DNA of 6,409 bases, from the NCBI GenBank assembly GCA_002338255.1, contig DDHX01000060.1, forward strand, positions 1 through 6,409, written 5' to 3'. Position 1 is the first letter of the stretch; every line of letters begins with the position of its first letter. Below, piece after piece: positions 1 through 5,541 of this stretch. This stretch comes from Ruminococcaceae bacterium UBA1865. Lineage in GTDB: Bacteria > Bacillota > Clostridia > Oscillospirales > Acutalibacteraceae. A program made the position numbers and the translations under genes. The notes under the pieces were generated by a model. That model did not search any database, was not told the DNA's origin, and saw only the letters and a list, made by a program, of their open reading frames with translations.

Positions 1-25
1 GGAATTATTTACCAATATATACTGA

Positions 26-65
26 AACAAAAAACGGCATAAGCTTTTTAGAGCTCATACCGTTT
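26..65 (-). terminator. Rho-independent terminator of the coiled-coil gene
   Basis: Read leftward, 65-52 and 45-32 form a 14-bp stem (two of the pairs are G-U) around a 6-nt loop. The stem ends in an uninterrupted T run on the minus strand, continuing as GTTT. It lies about 27 bases past the stop codon of the 144-aa gene. On the plus strand there is no comparable T run after the stem, so it should act only on leftward transcription. Confidence 0.85.
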
Positions 66-91
66 ATATGTATATATTGAATTGCAAATGA

Positions 92-526
92 TTATTTAGC
101 AAGTTTCAACTCCTTGATTTCTCCACTATGCTCCTGAATCACTTTAAACATTACATCAACAGTGTCTTTGGTATCTTCAACCTTTTTATCAATTTTATCA
201 AGTTTAGAAAGCTTCTCTGAATCAAGCTGATGTCCATCAAACAAGGTGTCCAGTTTTTTGCTGATGTCATTCTCTAAAACAATTTCGGTCTTGGTTGTAC
301 GTTGTTTTATTTCAGTCATATCTGTCTGTAGCACCTCTTGGCCTTGCATTAAACCGGAAATATTTTTCTTCAAACCTGAAATTTCTTGCTTTACGCCGGA
401 AACATCTTGCTTCAAACCTGAAACATCTTGTTGCAAAATTCCCTGCCCTTGCTTTAGACCGGAAATATCCTGTTTTACACTTTGTAAATCATTGTATATG
501 GCTTGTAATAATTCGTTATTCTCCAT
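92..526 (-). CDS. Coiled-coil heptad-repeat protein, function unknown
   Basis: The product is 144 aa, with no signal peptide and no membrane segment. Residues 19-74 are eight consecutive heptads (for example QDISGLK, QDVSGLK, QDVSGVK, QEISGLK, KNISGLM). Hydrophobic residues sit at fixed heptad positions, and two variant heptads read QGQGILQ and QGQEVLQ. Residues 75-144 are also highly charged and probably helical. A cytoplasmic, oligomeric rod is the natural inference. Similar short coiled-coil proteins are common and mostly unnamed in Clostridia and their mobile elements. The start is set by AGGGGG at 535-540, 8 bases before the ATG. The gene has its own strong promoter and terminator, so it can be expressed alone. 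Sequence alone does not suggest a biochemical function. Confidence 0.8.
   Translation of the reverse strand: MENNELLQAIYNDLQSVKQDISGLKQGQGILQQDVSGLKQDVSGVKQEISGLKKNISGLMQGQEVLQTDMTEIKQRTTKTEIVLENDISKKLDTLFDGHQLDSEKLSKLDKIDKKVEDTKDTVDVMFKVIQEHSGEIKELKLAK
305..472 (-). repeat. In-frame 21-bp tandem repeats encoding heptads
   Basis: Eight 21-bp units line up with residues 19-74 of the coiled-coil protein. The best-conserved units lie at 368-430 and share a core that reads as aaacctgaaa or gccggaaac on the plus strand. The units encoding QGQGILQ and QGQEVLQ are the most diverged. The period equals one coiled-coil heptad, so gain or loss of a unit keeps both the reading frame and the heptad register. 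Confidence 0.85.
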
Positions 527-551
527 TTCACACGCCCCCTAAGTGGTATAT

Positions 552-580
552 ATTATAACTGTTTTAACCACAGCTTGCAA
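552..580 (-). promoter_or_regulatory. Sigma-A promoter of the coiled-coil gene
   Basis: On the minus strand, TTGCAA (575-580) and a perfect TATAAT (552-557) are separated by exactly 17 bases. The predicted transcription start is near 545, giving a leader of roughly 20 nt that contains the AGGGGG ribosome binding site. GTGGT (543-547) and ACCAC (567-571) form a short inverted repeat flanking the -10 box and could be an operator. That last point is only a suggestion. Confidence 0.75.
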
Positions 581-605
581 TAGAATTATGATCGCTTGAT
601 GAAAC

Positions 606-1337
606 TTAAAGTTCCATATCCTGTGCTACTTCAAAACTTTTATCATAAGTTAGCTCATTTTGTACGTCTGATTCCTCATGAGCTGCAGACAGCCGATCGG
701 AAAGAATATCTGGCACTGAACTTTGATTCTCAATTTGCTGTATATATGCTTCATGGGCTTCCCCATCAGGTTTTCTCCCCATATCACAGGTAAATTTATT
801 TTCCTTGCCTTTTAACTTTCTCATTTCTTCATGCCATTGCATTACCTTTTCCATTTCGTTTTCAAGAGTACTGTTCTTGGATGACATTTCCTCTTCCTTA
901 TATCCACCGAACATATCATTTAGAATTTCTTCATAATATGAAATATCTTCTTTACAATTATCCGCATATTCCTCGTCCGATTCATCCTCTATCTGAAACT
1001 CCTGTAGTTCGTTCTTTGCATCTTGAAGGTCATTCCAAGCATCTATTGCTTCAGATACGCTATCGTTGGTAATAAGCCACTGAAGAAAACTGCTTTCACC
1101 AAAACCCATTCCAAACCAACATCTGTCGAACCACTGATTTGCATACATTCTTTCATCGGAGCCGTTGCTGTAGGTTCCAGAGACTAAATCACCAACGAAG
1201 TTTCCAAATAATTCGGAGACTGTTAGCCCTGCCTCTCCAACCTTATTAAAAAGTCTTTCCACATCTGCGTCTGAAAGATTAACGCTGAAATTTCTCTCTT
1301 TTATTGTTTTGATTTCTTCATGCTGTTGATTGCTCAT
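606..1337 (-). CDS. Acidic hypothetical protein, possible ribbon-helix-helix N-terminus
   Basis: The product is 243 aa from the ATG at 1335-1337. That start is preferred because AAAAGGGG (1345-1352) sits 7 bases upstream; the in-frame ATG 18 bases earlier (1353-1355) has no ribosome binding site. Residues 17-53 read like a ribbon-helix-helix segment: a short strand (FSVNLS), a helix (DADVERLFNKVGEA), a GLTVSE turn, then a second helix. Residues 60-90 are rich in W, F, Y and G and look like a conserved core (DERMYANQWFDRCWFGMGFG). Residues 100-180 are very acidic and helical, and the tail is polar. I recall similar uncharacterised proteins in clostridial mobile elements, but no named family. 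DNA binding is inferred from the N-terminal pattern only. The gene lies divergent to the integrase, so it could plausibly act in element regulation. Confidence 0.7.
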   Translation of the reverse strand: MSNQQHEEIKTIKERNFSVNLSDADVERLFNKVGEAGLTVSELFGNFVGDLVSGTYSNGSDERMYANQWFDRCWFGMGFGESSFLQWLITNDSVSEAIDAWNDLQDAKNELQEFQIEDESDEEYADNCKEDISYYEEILNDMFGGYKEEEMSSKNSTLENEMEKVMQWHEEMRKLKGKENKFTCDMGRKPDGEAHEAYIQQIENQSSVPDILSDRLSAAHEESDVQNELTYDKSFEVAQDMEL

Positions 1338-1364
1338 GTGTATACCCCTTTTCATGAAAATTTA

Positions 1365-1394
1365 AGTATAAAAAAGAACCAACTTATTGGTTCT
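1365..1394 (-). terminator. Leftward hairpin with T run in the leader of the 243-aa gene
   Basis: AGAACCAA (1375-1382) and TTGGTTCT (1387-1394) form a perfect 8-bp stem with a 4-nt loop. On the minus strand the stem runs straight into a T run, the hallmark of an intrinsic terminator; on the plus strand it does not. It lies only about 30-40 bases upstream of the leftward gene. It could be an attenuator in that gene's leader, or a block to antisense transcripts from the integrase side. The 8-bp inverted repeat could also be a protein-binding operator. A minus-strand TATACT (1365-1370) overlaps its edge but has no convincing -35 partner. Confidence 0.55.
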
Positions 1395-1405
1395 GTAAGA
1401 ATATG

Positions 1406-1434
1406 GTGATAATATTGTAGAGAAGTAGTATAAT
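1406..1434 (+). promoter_or_regulatory. Probable sigma-A promoter of the integrase gene
   Basis: A perfect TATAAT at 1429-1434 is preceded, with a 17-base spacer, by GTGATA at 1406-1411, which matches TTGACA at four of six positions. The predicted start is around 1441-1443, leaving a leader of about 40 nt before the integrase ATG. Confidence 0.6.
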
Positions 1435-1442
1435 TAAGTTCT

Positions 1443-1452
1443 GTTCGCGAAC
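1443..1452. promoter_or_regulatory. Perfect 10-bp palindrome at the integrase transcription start
   Basis: GTTCGCGAAC is its own reverse complement and sits 8 bases past the integrase -10 box, a classic operator position. It contains the GTTCG and CGAAC half-sites of the Firmicutes LexA box, but in the opposite order and without the usual 4-base spacer, so it is not a canonical LexA site. An element-encoded repressor is one possible ligand. Confidence 0.4.
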
Positions 1453-1480
1453 GAATGCATATTAATTTTGGAGGAATATA

Positions 1481-2461
1481 ATGAATGCTTTAGGAAATGA
1501 AAATAATACTTTTCAATATTGGGGTGAATATTGGTTTACCAAAAAACGCAATAAGGTATCGTACTCTCAAATGAGAAATTTACAGTGTTACCTGAATCAC
1601 TTATATAAATATATTGGTGATAAGCCAATTAATAAAATCAAACCCGATGATGTGGATTATTTACTTGATGAATTGACAGAAAAAAATCCGAATACCCAAA
1701 AACCATCATCGCATCAATACTTAGTTGACATTCGTAGCACCGCGTCAAATGTCTTCGAAGCAGCAATCGATAATGATATTATCTTTAAAAATCCTGCAAG
1801 AGGAAGAGAAATATCAAAATATGCTCCTAAGTCATCTCGCCGCGCATTGACCCTGACCGAGCAGAAATTAGTAATTTGTACTCCCCACCGAGCACGCATT
1901 GGTGCATTAATTATGATGCTTGCTGGTCTACGTCGTGGAGAATTAATTGCTCTCACTTGGGATGATATTGATTTAGATAATTTTAGAATTAGCATCACCA
2001 AATCTGTTGAGGAAAAACAAGTGAATCACTTCGTATTAAAAGACGGAACAAAAACTGGAACATGGGGACGAATTATTGATATTCCAATTGATTTGGCGAT
2101 TGCGATTGAACAAGCCAAAATGGATGCTGTTAGCAAGTACGTTTGCTGCAAGAGGAACGGAACGATGCATACCCCAACATCATGGAGACAAATGTGGCAG
2201 AGCTACATTAACACTATTTTAAAAATTAATGTATGTGCAAAAAGTACCGGTATTAATGAGATTACTGCACATTATTTGCGTCATACATATGCGACTCTGC
2301 TGTACATATCAGGCGTCGATGTCGTGACTGCATCTCATTTGATGGGCCATTCTAACATTAAAACAACGCTTGCCATTTATACACACCTTGACGAGATGAT
2401 GGTTGTAAAATCTGTCGAAAAATTAGATGTGTATATTTCAGAAAGACTTTTCCCTAAATAA
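1481..2461 (+). CDS. Tyrosine-type site-specific integrase
   Basis: The product is a 326-aa phage/ICE-type integrase that would catalyse integration and, with a directionality factor, excision by strand exchange between att sites. Residues 15-110 match the SAM-like core-binding domain, including a helical stretch around 75-105 ending in NPARG. The catalytic domain from about 120 keeps the full active-site set: R151 in GLRRGEL, K191 on the beta hairpin, H264 and R267 in AHYLRHTY, H290 in LMGHS, and nucleophile Y300 in LAIYTHL. An N-terminal arm-binding domain of the Tn916 type is short or absent. GGAGG at 1470-1474 lies 6 bases before the ATG. No frameshift is seen, so the protein should be active. 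The stop lies about 30 bases before the tRNA fragment that it presumably uses as att. No excisionase gene is visible beside it. Confidence 0.95.
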   Translation: MNALGNENNTFQYWGEYWFTKKRNKVSYSQMRNLQCYLNHLYKYIGDKPINKIKPDDVDYLLDELTEKNPNTQKPSSHQYLVDIRSTASNVFEAAIDNDIIFKNPARGREISKYAPKSSRRALTLTEQKLVICTPHRARIGALIMMLAGLRRGELIALTWDDIDLDNFRISITKSVEEKQVNHFVLKDGTKTGTWGRIIDIPIDLAIAIEQAKMDAVSKYVCCKRNGTMHTPTSWRQMWQSYINTILKINVCAKSTGINEITAHYLRHTYATLLYISGVDVVTASHLMGHSNIKTTLAIYTHLDEMMVVKSVEKLDVYISERLFPK

Positions 2462-2488
2462 ACCTTAAATTTCCACTTTGCCTAATAG

Positions 2489-2535
2489 CCTTGACGTGCG
2501 AAAGGTCATAGATTCGAGTTCTATAACGTCCACCA
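2489..2535 (+). other. attR-like site: displaced 3' end of a tRNA, probably tRNA-Val(GAC)
   Basis: From the anticodon loop onward the sequence folds as a tRNA 3' part. It has loop TTGACGT (2491-2497, anticodon GAC), the 3' anticodon strand GCGAA, and variable loop AGGTC (2503-2507). These are followed by T stem ATAGA/TCTAT around TTCGAGT (2508-2524), acceptor strand AACGTCC (2525-2531), discriminator A and CCA (2533-2535). The sequence to the left does not pair with GCGAA, and no D arm or 5' acceptor strand GGACGTT is present, so this is not a functional tRNA gene. Homology beginning in the anticodon loop and running to the 3' end is typical of tyrosine-integrase att cores. The Val assignment rests on the loop alone. 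Confidence 0.75.
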
Positions 2536-2539
2536 AATA

Positions 2540-2589
2540 AACCGCATGGATCCTGGTTTTTCCAGAGTCCATGCGGTTCTTTAATTTTT
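2540..2589 (+). terminator. Strong intrinsic terminator behind the tRNA fragment
   Basis: AACCGCATGGA (2540-2550) pairs perfectly with TCCATGCGGTT (2568-2578). The stem continues, after two imperfect pairs, as CTGG/CCAG around a TTTTT loop. A T-rich tail (2580-2589) follows. It starts 5 bases after the CCA, where a tRNA transcript would end, so it is probably the original tRNA terminator. It would now also stop transcripts running out of the integrase gene. Confidence 0.85.
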
Positions 2590-2592
2590 AGT

Positions 2593-2763
2593 ACGACACT
2601 TAGTATCGTTGAAACCAAGGGCAATACGGATTCAGAAACCTTAAGATTGACCGAACTCGACAAGATAAAATGTGGCCGTAAGCACTTTGAAGCGCTGGGC
2701 GACACGATAATATTTAAAGAAGCAGACGATTTTGATAAGTTCATCGAAAATATAAGGGCTTAA
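2593..2763 (+). pseudogene. C-terminal relic of a type III restriction enzyme Res subunit
   Basis: One frame is open up to the TAA at 2761-2763 and reads TTLSIVETKGNTDSETLR at its start, then KIKCGRKHFEALG near the middle. This matches the end of the Res (helicase/nuclease) subunit of type III restriction-modification systems as I recall it, where the ETK of VETKG is the E-x-K part of the PD-(D/E)xK nuclease site. Only about 56 residues remain of a protein that is usually near 900-1000 aa. The helicase domains, the nuclease PD motif and any start codon or ribosome binding site are missing, and the frame runs upstream into the terminator. It should be inactive. No mod methyltransferase gene is in view. 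Family assignment is by recalled motif, not by search. Confidence 0.65.
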
Positions 2764-2805
2764 AATGCCGAATGATCAAATACTACTGTTTAAGGAGAAA
2801 TAAAA

Positions 2806-3027
2806 ATGTCTGATATTAAATATGAAATCAGCAAGGAACTTGGCGTTTTATCGGAAAATGCAAAGGGCTGGAACAAAGAACTAAACCTTGTCAGTTGGAA
2901 CGAGCGTGATCCCAAGTACGACATCCGCGATTGGTCGGAAGGACACGAAAAGCTTGGTAAAGGGGTTACACTGACTGGCGAAGAAGTTAAGAAGCTACGT
3001 GATATCTTGAACAAAATAGATTTGTAA
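2806..3027 (+). CDS. ydbC: YdbC-like PC4-fold single-strand DNA-binding protein
   Basis: The 73-aa product matches the bacterial YdbC family, which has the fold of the C-terminal domain of the human coactivator PC4. Lactococcus YdbC binds single-stranded DNA as a dimer. Recognisable blocks are LGVLSENAKGWNKELNLVSW (12-31), PKYDIRDW (36-43) and KGVTLTGEEVKKLRDIL (52-68), giving the family's beta sheet plus C-terminal helix. The length is typical and the gene looks intact. AGGAG at 2793-2797 lies 8 bases before the ATG. It starts 42 bases after the Res relic, with no promoter I can identify, so it may have been transcribed with that gene before truncation. Its cellular role in Firmicutes is poorly defined. 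Confidence 0.85.
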   Translation: MSDIKYEISKELGVLSENAKGWNKELNLVSWNERDPKYDIRDWSEGHEKLGKGVTLTGEEVKKLRDILNKIDL

Positions 3028-3087
3028 ATGCTTTCGTTGCTTCGCTTTTCTTTTATACTCCAAGGCTACAAGTGGTCTTTCAAACAT

Positions 3088-3120
3088 CTGATTGGACCAG
3101 CAATCAGCTTACTTTATAGA
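3088..3120 (+). promoter_or_regulatory. Possible promoter and inverted-repeat operator of the ABC operon
   Basis: CTGATTG (3088-3094) and CAATCAG (3101-3107) form a perfect 7-bp inverted repeat with a 6-base centre. It overlaps a weak -35-like TTGGAC (3093-3098), which is followed 16 bases later by TATAGA (3115-3120). The arrangement fits a regulated promoter about 40 bases before the ATPase start. Both boxes are poor matches, and the repeat could equally be a weak terminator for ydbC. Confidence 0.3.
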
Positions 3121-3157
3121 TAAAACTTTACCAACAATAGATCTAAGGAGTAGTTTC

Positions 3158-3865
3158 ATGCAGCTTGAACTAAAAAACATTAAAAAATCTTTTGATAGCA
3201 AACAAGTGTTGAAAGATGTGAACTTTACCTTTGAACAGGGGAAAATATACGGACTTCTCGGGCGAAACGGTGCAGGAAAAACGACGCTGTTTAACTGCCT
3301 GAGCGGGGAAATGAAGGCTGACGAAGGCGAGTTTTTTCTCATACAGGAAGGCCATTCGTCCGTACTTAAGCCGGAAACGATCGGTTATGTCTTTGCTACC
3401 CCTATTTTACCGGAATTTTTAACAGGTTTTGAATTTTTGAAATTTTATATTGATATCAATAAGGAACATATCCAGTCAGATCGGACAATCGATGATTATT
3501 TTGATTTAATTCAGATTGAAAAAGAAGACCGGCATCGCCTTATCAAAGGCTATTCGCATGGCATGAAAAACAAGCTGCAGATGCTTTGCTTTATCATTTC
3601 CAAACCGCCGATTATTCTTCTGGACGAGCCTCTTACATCACTTGATGTCGTAGTTTCACATGAAATCAAGAAATTACTGCTTGAAATGAAACACGATCAT
3701 ATCATACTGTTTTCCACACATATTCTTCAGCTGGCCACCGACCTGTGCGATGAAATCGTAGTGCTCAATGACGGGAAACTCGATCAGGTTGACCATACTA
3801 TTATTGGAAACCCGCAATTTGAGGAAAAAATAATCAGTCTTTTGAAAGATGAGAACGAAGCATGA
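3158..3865 (+). CDS. ABC transporter ATP-binding protein
   Basis: This 235-aa nucleotide-binding subunit should power the membrane protein encoded next. The ATG at 3158 is chosen because AAGGAG (3145-3150) sits 7 bases upstream and the protein then begins MQLELKNIKKSF, the normal ABC start. The in-frame ATG 66 bases earlier has no ribosome binding site and adds non-homologous residues. Walker A is GRNGAGKT (35-42), Walker B is IILLDEP (152-158), the D-loop is SLD (161-163), and the H-loop histidine is H188 in STH. The signature is YSHGMKNK (132-139), a form seen in ABC-2 type exporters. The Q-loop region reads IGYVFATP (75-82) and lacks the usual glutamine. Substrate unknown; a peptide, lantibiotic or drug exporter is plausible. 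Confidence 0.92.
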   Translation: MQLELKNIKKSFDSKQVLKDVNFTFEQGKIYGLLGRNGAGKTTLFNCLSGEMKADEGEFFLIQEGHSSVLKPETIGYVFATPILPEFLTGFEFLKFYIDINKEHIQSDRTIDDYFDLIQIEKEDRHRLIKGYSHGMKNKLQMLCFIISKPPIILLDEPLTSLDVVVSHEIKKLLLEMKHDHIILFSTHILQLATDLCDEIVVLNDGKLDQVDHTIIGNPQFEEKIISLLKDENEA

Positions 3866-5466
3866 TCTTAAAAACTCAGAGAAATATTTTTAACATTATG
3901 GCATCAACCAACGCCAACTCGTTTATCTACTACTTTAAACGTATCCCCTTCATCGGTAAAATTTTGCCGGACAGCATATATGGAAATATCACACTTAAAA
4001 AGAGAGTGGCTGTGCTATCGCAGCTTTTAAAAGTTTTTGAGCATTTATTTGGGAAGGCACTTTTTATCGGTCTTCTGATTATTCTTCCAGTTACTTTGAT
4101 AGAAAAGAATCCATCACTACACTATCAGTCTTTCATTCATATTTTCTTCATGATAAGTTTTATCGGTTCGTTTTTGACATCCTCAATATTTACATCCGAT
4201 AGAAATAAATATATCTGTATTCGTCTCATGCGTATGGATGCAAAAAGTTATATTGTATCAACAGTATTGTTGCAAGATCTGAAGGATATCCTTTATTTCA
4301 TGCCCGTTTTGATGTTTTCAGCTGTCTGGATGGGTGGAACCTTGCTGCAGGGCTTTCTATTAACAATCGTACTTGCAGGTTCAAACCTGATCGGTGAAGC
4401 CTTTTACCTGCTCTTTTACTCAAAAACAGGGGTTATTCTTTGCAAAAAGCCACTTGTTGTGGTTGCAGTCGGCGTTTCTTGTCTTGCCGCCGCATACATA
4501 CCAGTATTGTTACACAAGCCCTTTATTCTTGGCGAGTTGATATTTCATCCGGCGTGTATACTTGCTTTTCTTGTGTTGAATATTTTATGCGTTTGGGTTG
4601 TCGTCAGGTTTGACAAATATCACAGCATTGCGGCAATTATTATTAAAGGCTCGAGCTTTACTGTGGATACCAATAAGGTTATCGGAGAGGCAAGATTTTC
4701 TGACGTAGCTATGCGGGAAAAAGAGTTTACCGAATCTGATTTAAAATCAGATAGGTTTGAAAATAGAAAAGGGTTCGCTTATCTCAATGCAATATTTTTT
4801 GAACGTCATAAACGACTTTTGGTAAAACCCATAGTCATTCGGGTAGCTGTTATTGCAGTGCTGTTTTTTGCTGCTATTGCTGCTTCATTTTTCGTACCTG
4901 AGTTTTTAATGCCGCTTTCCAATCCCGGCAAAATATTGCCGGCTTTTGTGTTCCTTATGTATTTGGCTTCTATTGGTGAGCGGGTATGCAAAGCCATGTT
5001 TTATAACTGCGACATCAGTCTTTTGCGGTATTCATTTTACCGTGATAAGAATGCGATTTTATCCAATTTTAAAGTCCGGCTGCTCAAAGTTGCAGGACTG
5101 AATTTAATTGTTGCTGCAGCCATTTCAGCTGCTGTCGTTAGCTTATCTTTGATTTTCAGCCTGCACTGGTCAGCTGTTGACATTGTGTTCTTTGTACTGT
5201 CCATCCTGTGTTTGTCCCTGTTCTTTTCGGTTCACCATTTATTTTTGTATTATGTATTTCAGCCCTATACTGCAGAGCTTGGAATGAAAAATCCATTTTA
5301 CAGCGGCATTAGTACAGGCGTATATTTTTTATGCTATTTTTGCCTGCAGATCAAGAGTGCTCCCTCTTATTTTACGCTGATTGTCCTGTTGTCAACGGTT
5401 ATTTATATTGTAGCTGCACTGATATTGGTTTATAAATATGCGCCTAAAACTTTCAGAGTAAAATAA
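3862..5466 (+). CDS. ABC-2 type exporter permease, about 12 membrane helices
   Basis: The start ATG overlaps the ATPase stop by 4 bases (ATGA), which indicates translational coupling and a shared complex in the cytoplasmic membrane. The 534-aa product has hydrophobic segments near residues 65-80, 91-110, 143-160, 161-185, 198-217, 229-249, 324-346, 357-371, 408-434, 438-466, 481-497 and 502-524. A charged cytoplasmic-looking loop spans 250-322. This gives two sets of about six helices, so one polypeptide may supply the whole membrane part or act as a dimer of a large subunit. That length is about double the common six-helix ABC-2 permease. No peptidase, extracellular FtsX-like or substrate-binding domain is seen. 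The exact family was not recognised. No clear terminator follows. Confidence 0.85.
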   Translation: MILKTQRNIFNIMASTNANSFIYYFKRIPFIGKILPDSIYGNITLKKRVAVLSQLLKVFEHLFGKALFIGLLIILPVTLIEKNPSLHYQSFIHIFFMISFIGSFLTSSIFTSDRNKYICIRLMRMDAKSYIVSTVLLQDLKDILYFMPVLMFSAVWMGGTLLQGFLLTIVLAGSNLIGEAFYLLFYSKTGVILCKKPLVVVAVGVSCLAAAYIPVLLHKPFILGELIFHPACILAFLVLNILCVWVVVRFDKYHSIAAIIIKGSSFTVDTNKVIGEARFSDVAMREKEFTESDLKSDRFENRKGFAYLNAIFFERHKRLLVKPIVIRVAVIAVLFFAAIAASFFVPEFLMPLSNPGKILPAFVFLMYLASIGERVCKAMFYNCDISLLRYSFYRDKNAILSNFKVRLLKVAGLNLIVAAAISAAVVSLSLIFSLHWSAVDIVFFVLSILCLSLFFSVHHLFLYYVFQPYTAELGMKNPFYSGISTGVYFLCYFCLQIKSAPSYFTLIVLLSTVIYIVAALILVYKYAPKTFRVK

Positions 5467-5541
5467 ATGAATATCAGCGAGTTCCTGAATTTTGTATAAA
5501 CCAGTATGTTATAAATATTAGAACAGAATACGGAGAGCAGT

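Larger units (their letters stand above)
1..2535. mobile_element. Right-hand part of a tRNA-integrated element (left end outside window)
   Basis: The segment consists of two leftward accessory genes, a tyrosine integrase reading right, and a tRNA 3'-end fragment just after the integrase. In tRNA-targeting elements the host keeps the tRNA 5' half, the incoming 3' end rebuilds the gene, and the original 3' end is displaced to the far side. The fragment here is on the plus strand without its 5' half, so the element should lie to its left, with the integrase at its right edge. No conjugation, replication or virion genes are visible, so it cannot be classed as an ICE, prophage or satellite. The right boundary is fairly well supported; the left boundary is not seen. 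Confidence 0.6.

Noticed and set aside
305..472. CRISPR-like array
   Set aside because: The 21-bp units are contiguous, with no spacers, and encode in-frame heptads, so they are a coding tandem repeat.
1338..1355. Longer start for the leftward 243-aa gene (adds MKRGIH)
   Set aside because: No ribosome binding site precedes it. The strong AAAAGGGG motif would lie inside that extension and is well spaced for the ATG at 1335-1337.
1443..1452. Canonical LexA (SOS) box
   Set aside because: The half-sites are in reversed order with no spacer, unlike the CGAAC-N4-GTTCG arrangement known in Firmicutes.
2489..2535. Complete functional tRNA gene
   Set aside because: The anticodon stem does not pair on its 5' side, and no D arm or 5' acceptor strand is present upstream.
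2454..2744. Leftward 96-codon frame across the tRNA fragment and Res relic
   Set aside because: It is antisense to the tRNA fragment, the terminator and the Res tail; its product has no recognisable content and it has no ribosome binding site.
2765..2803. 12-codon frame MPNDQILLFKEK just before ydbC
   Set aside because: It lacks a clear ribosome binding site of its own, and its end overlaps the ydbC ribosome binding site. It could be a leader peptide but nothing shows this.
3092..3157. Upstream in-frame ATG extending the ABC ATPase by 22 residues
   Set aside because: It has no ribosome binding site, lies inside the inverted repeat, and its residues do not resemble the ABC start. The ATG at 3158 has AAGGAG at the right distance.
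5467..5499. 10-codon frame MNISEFLNFV directly after the permease stop
   Set aside because: It is too short to judge and has no ribosome binding site; probably chance.
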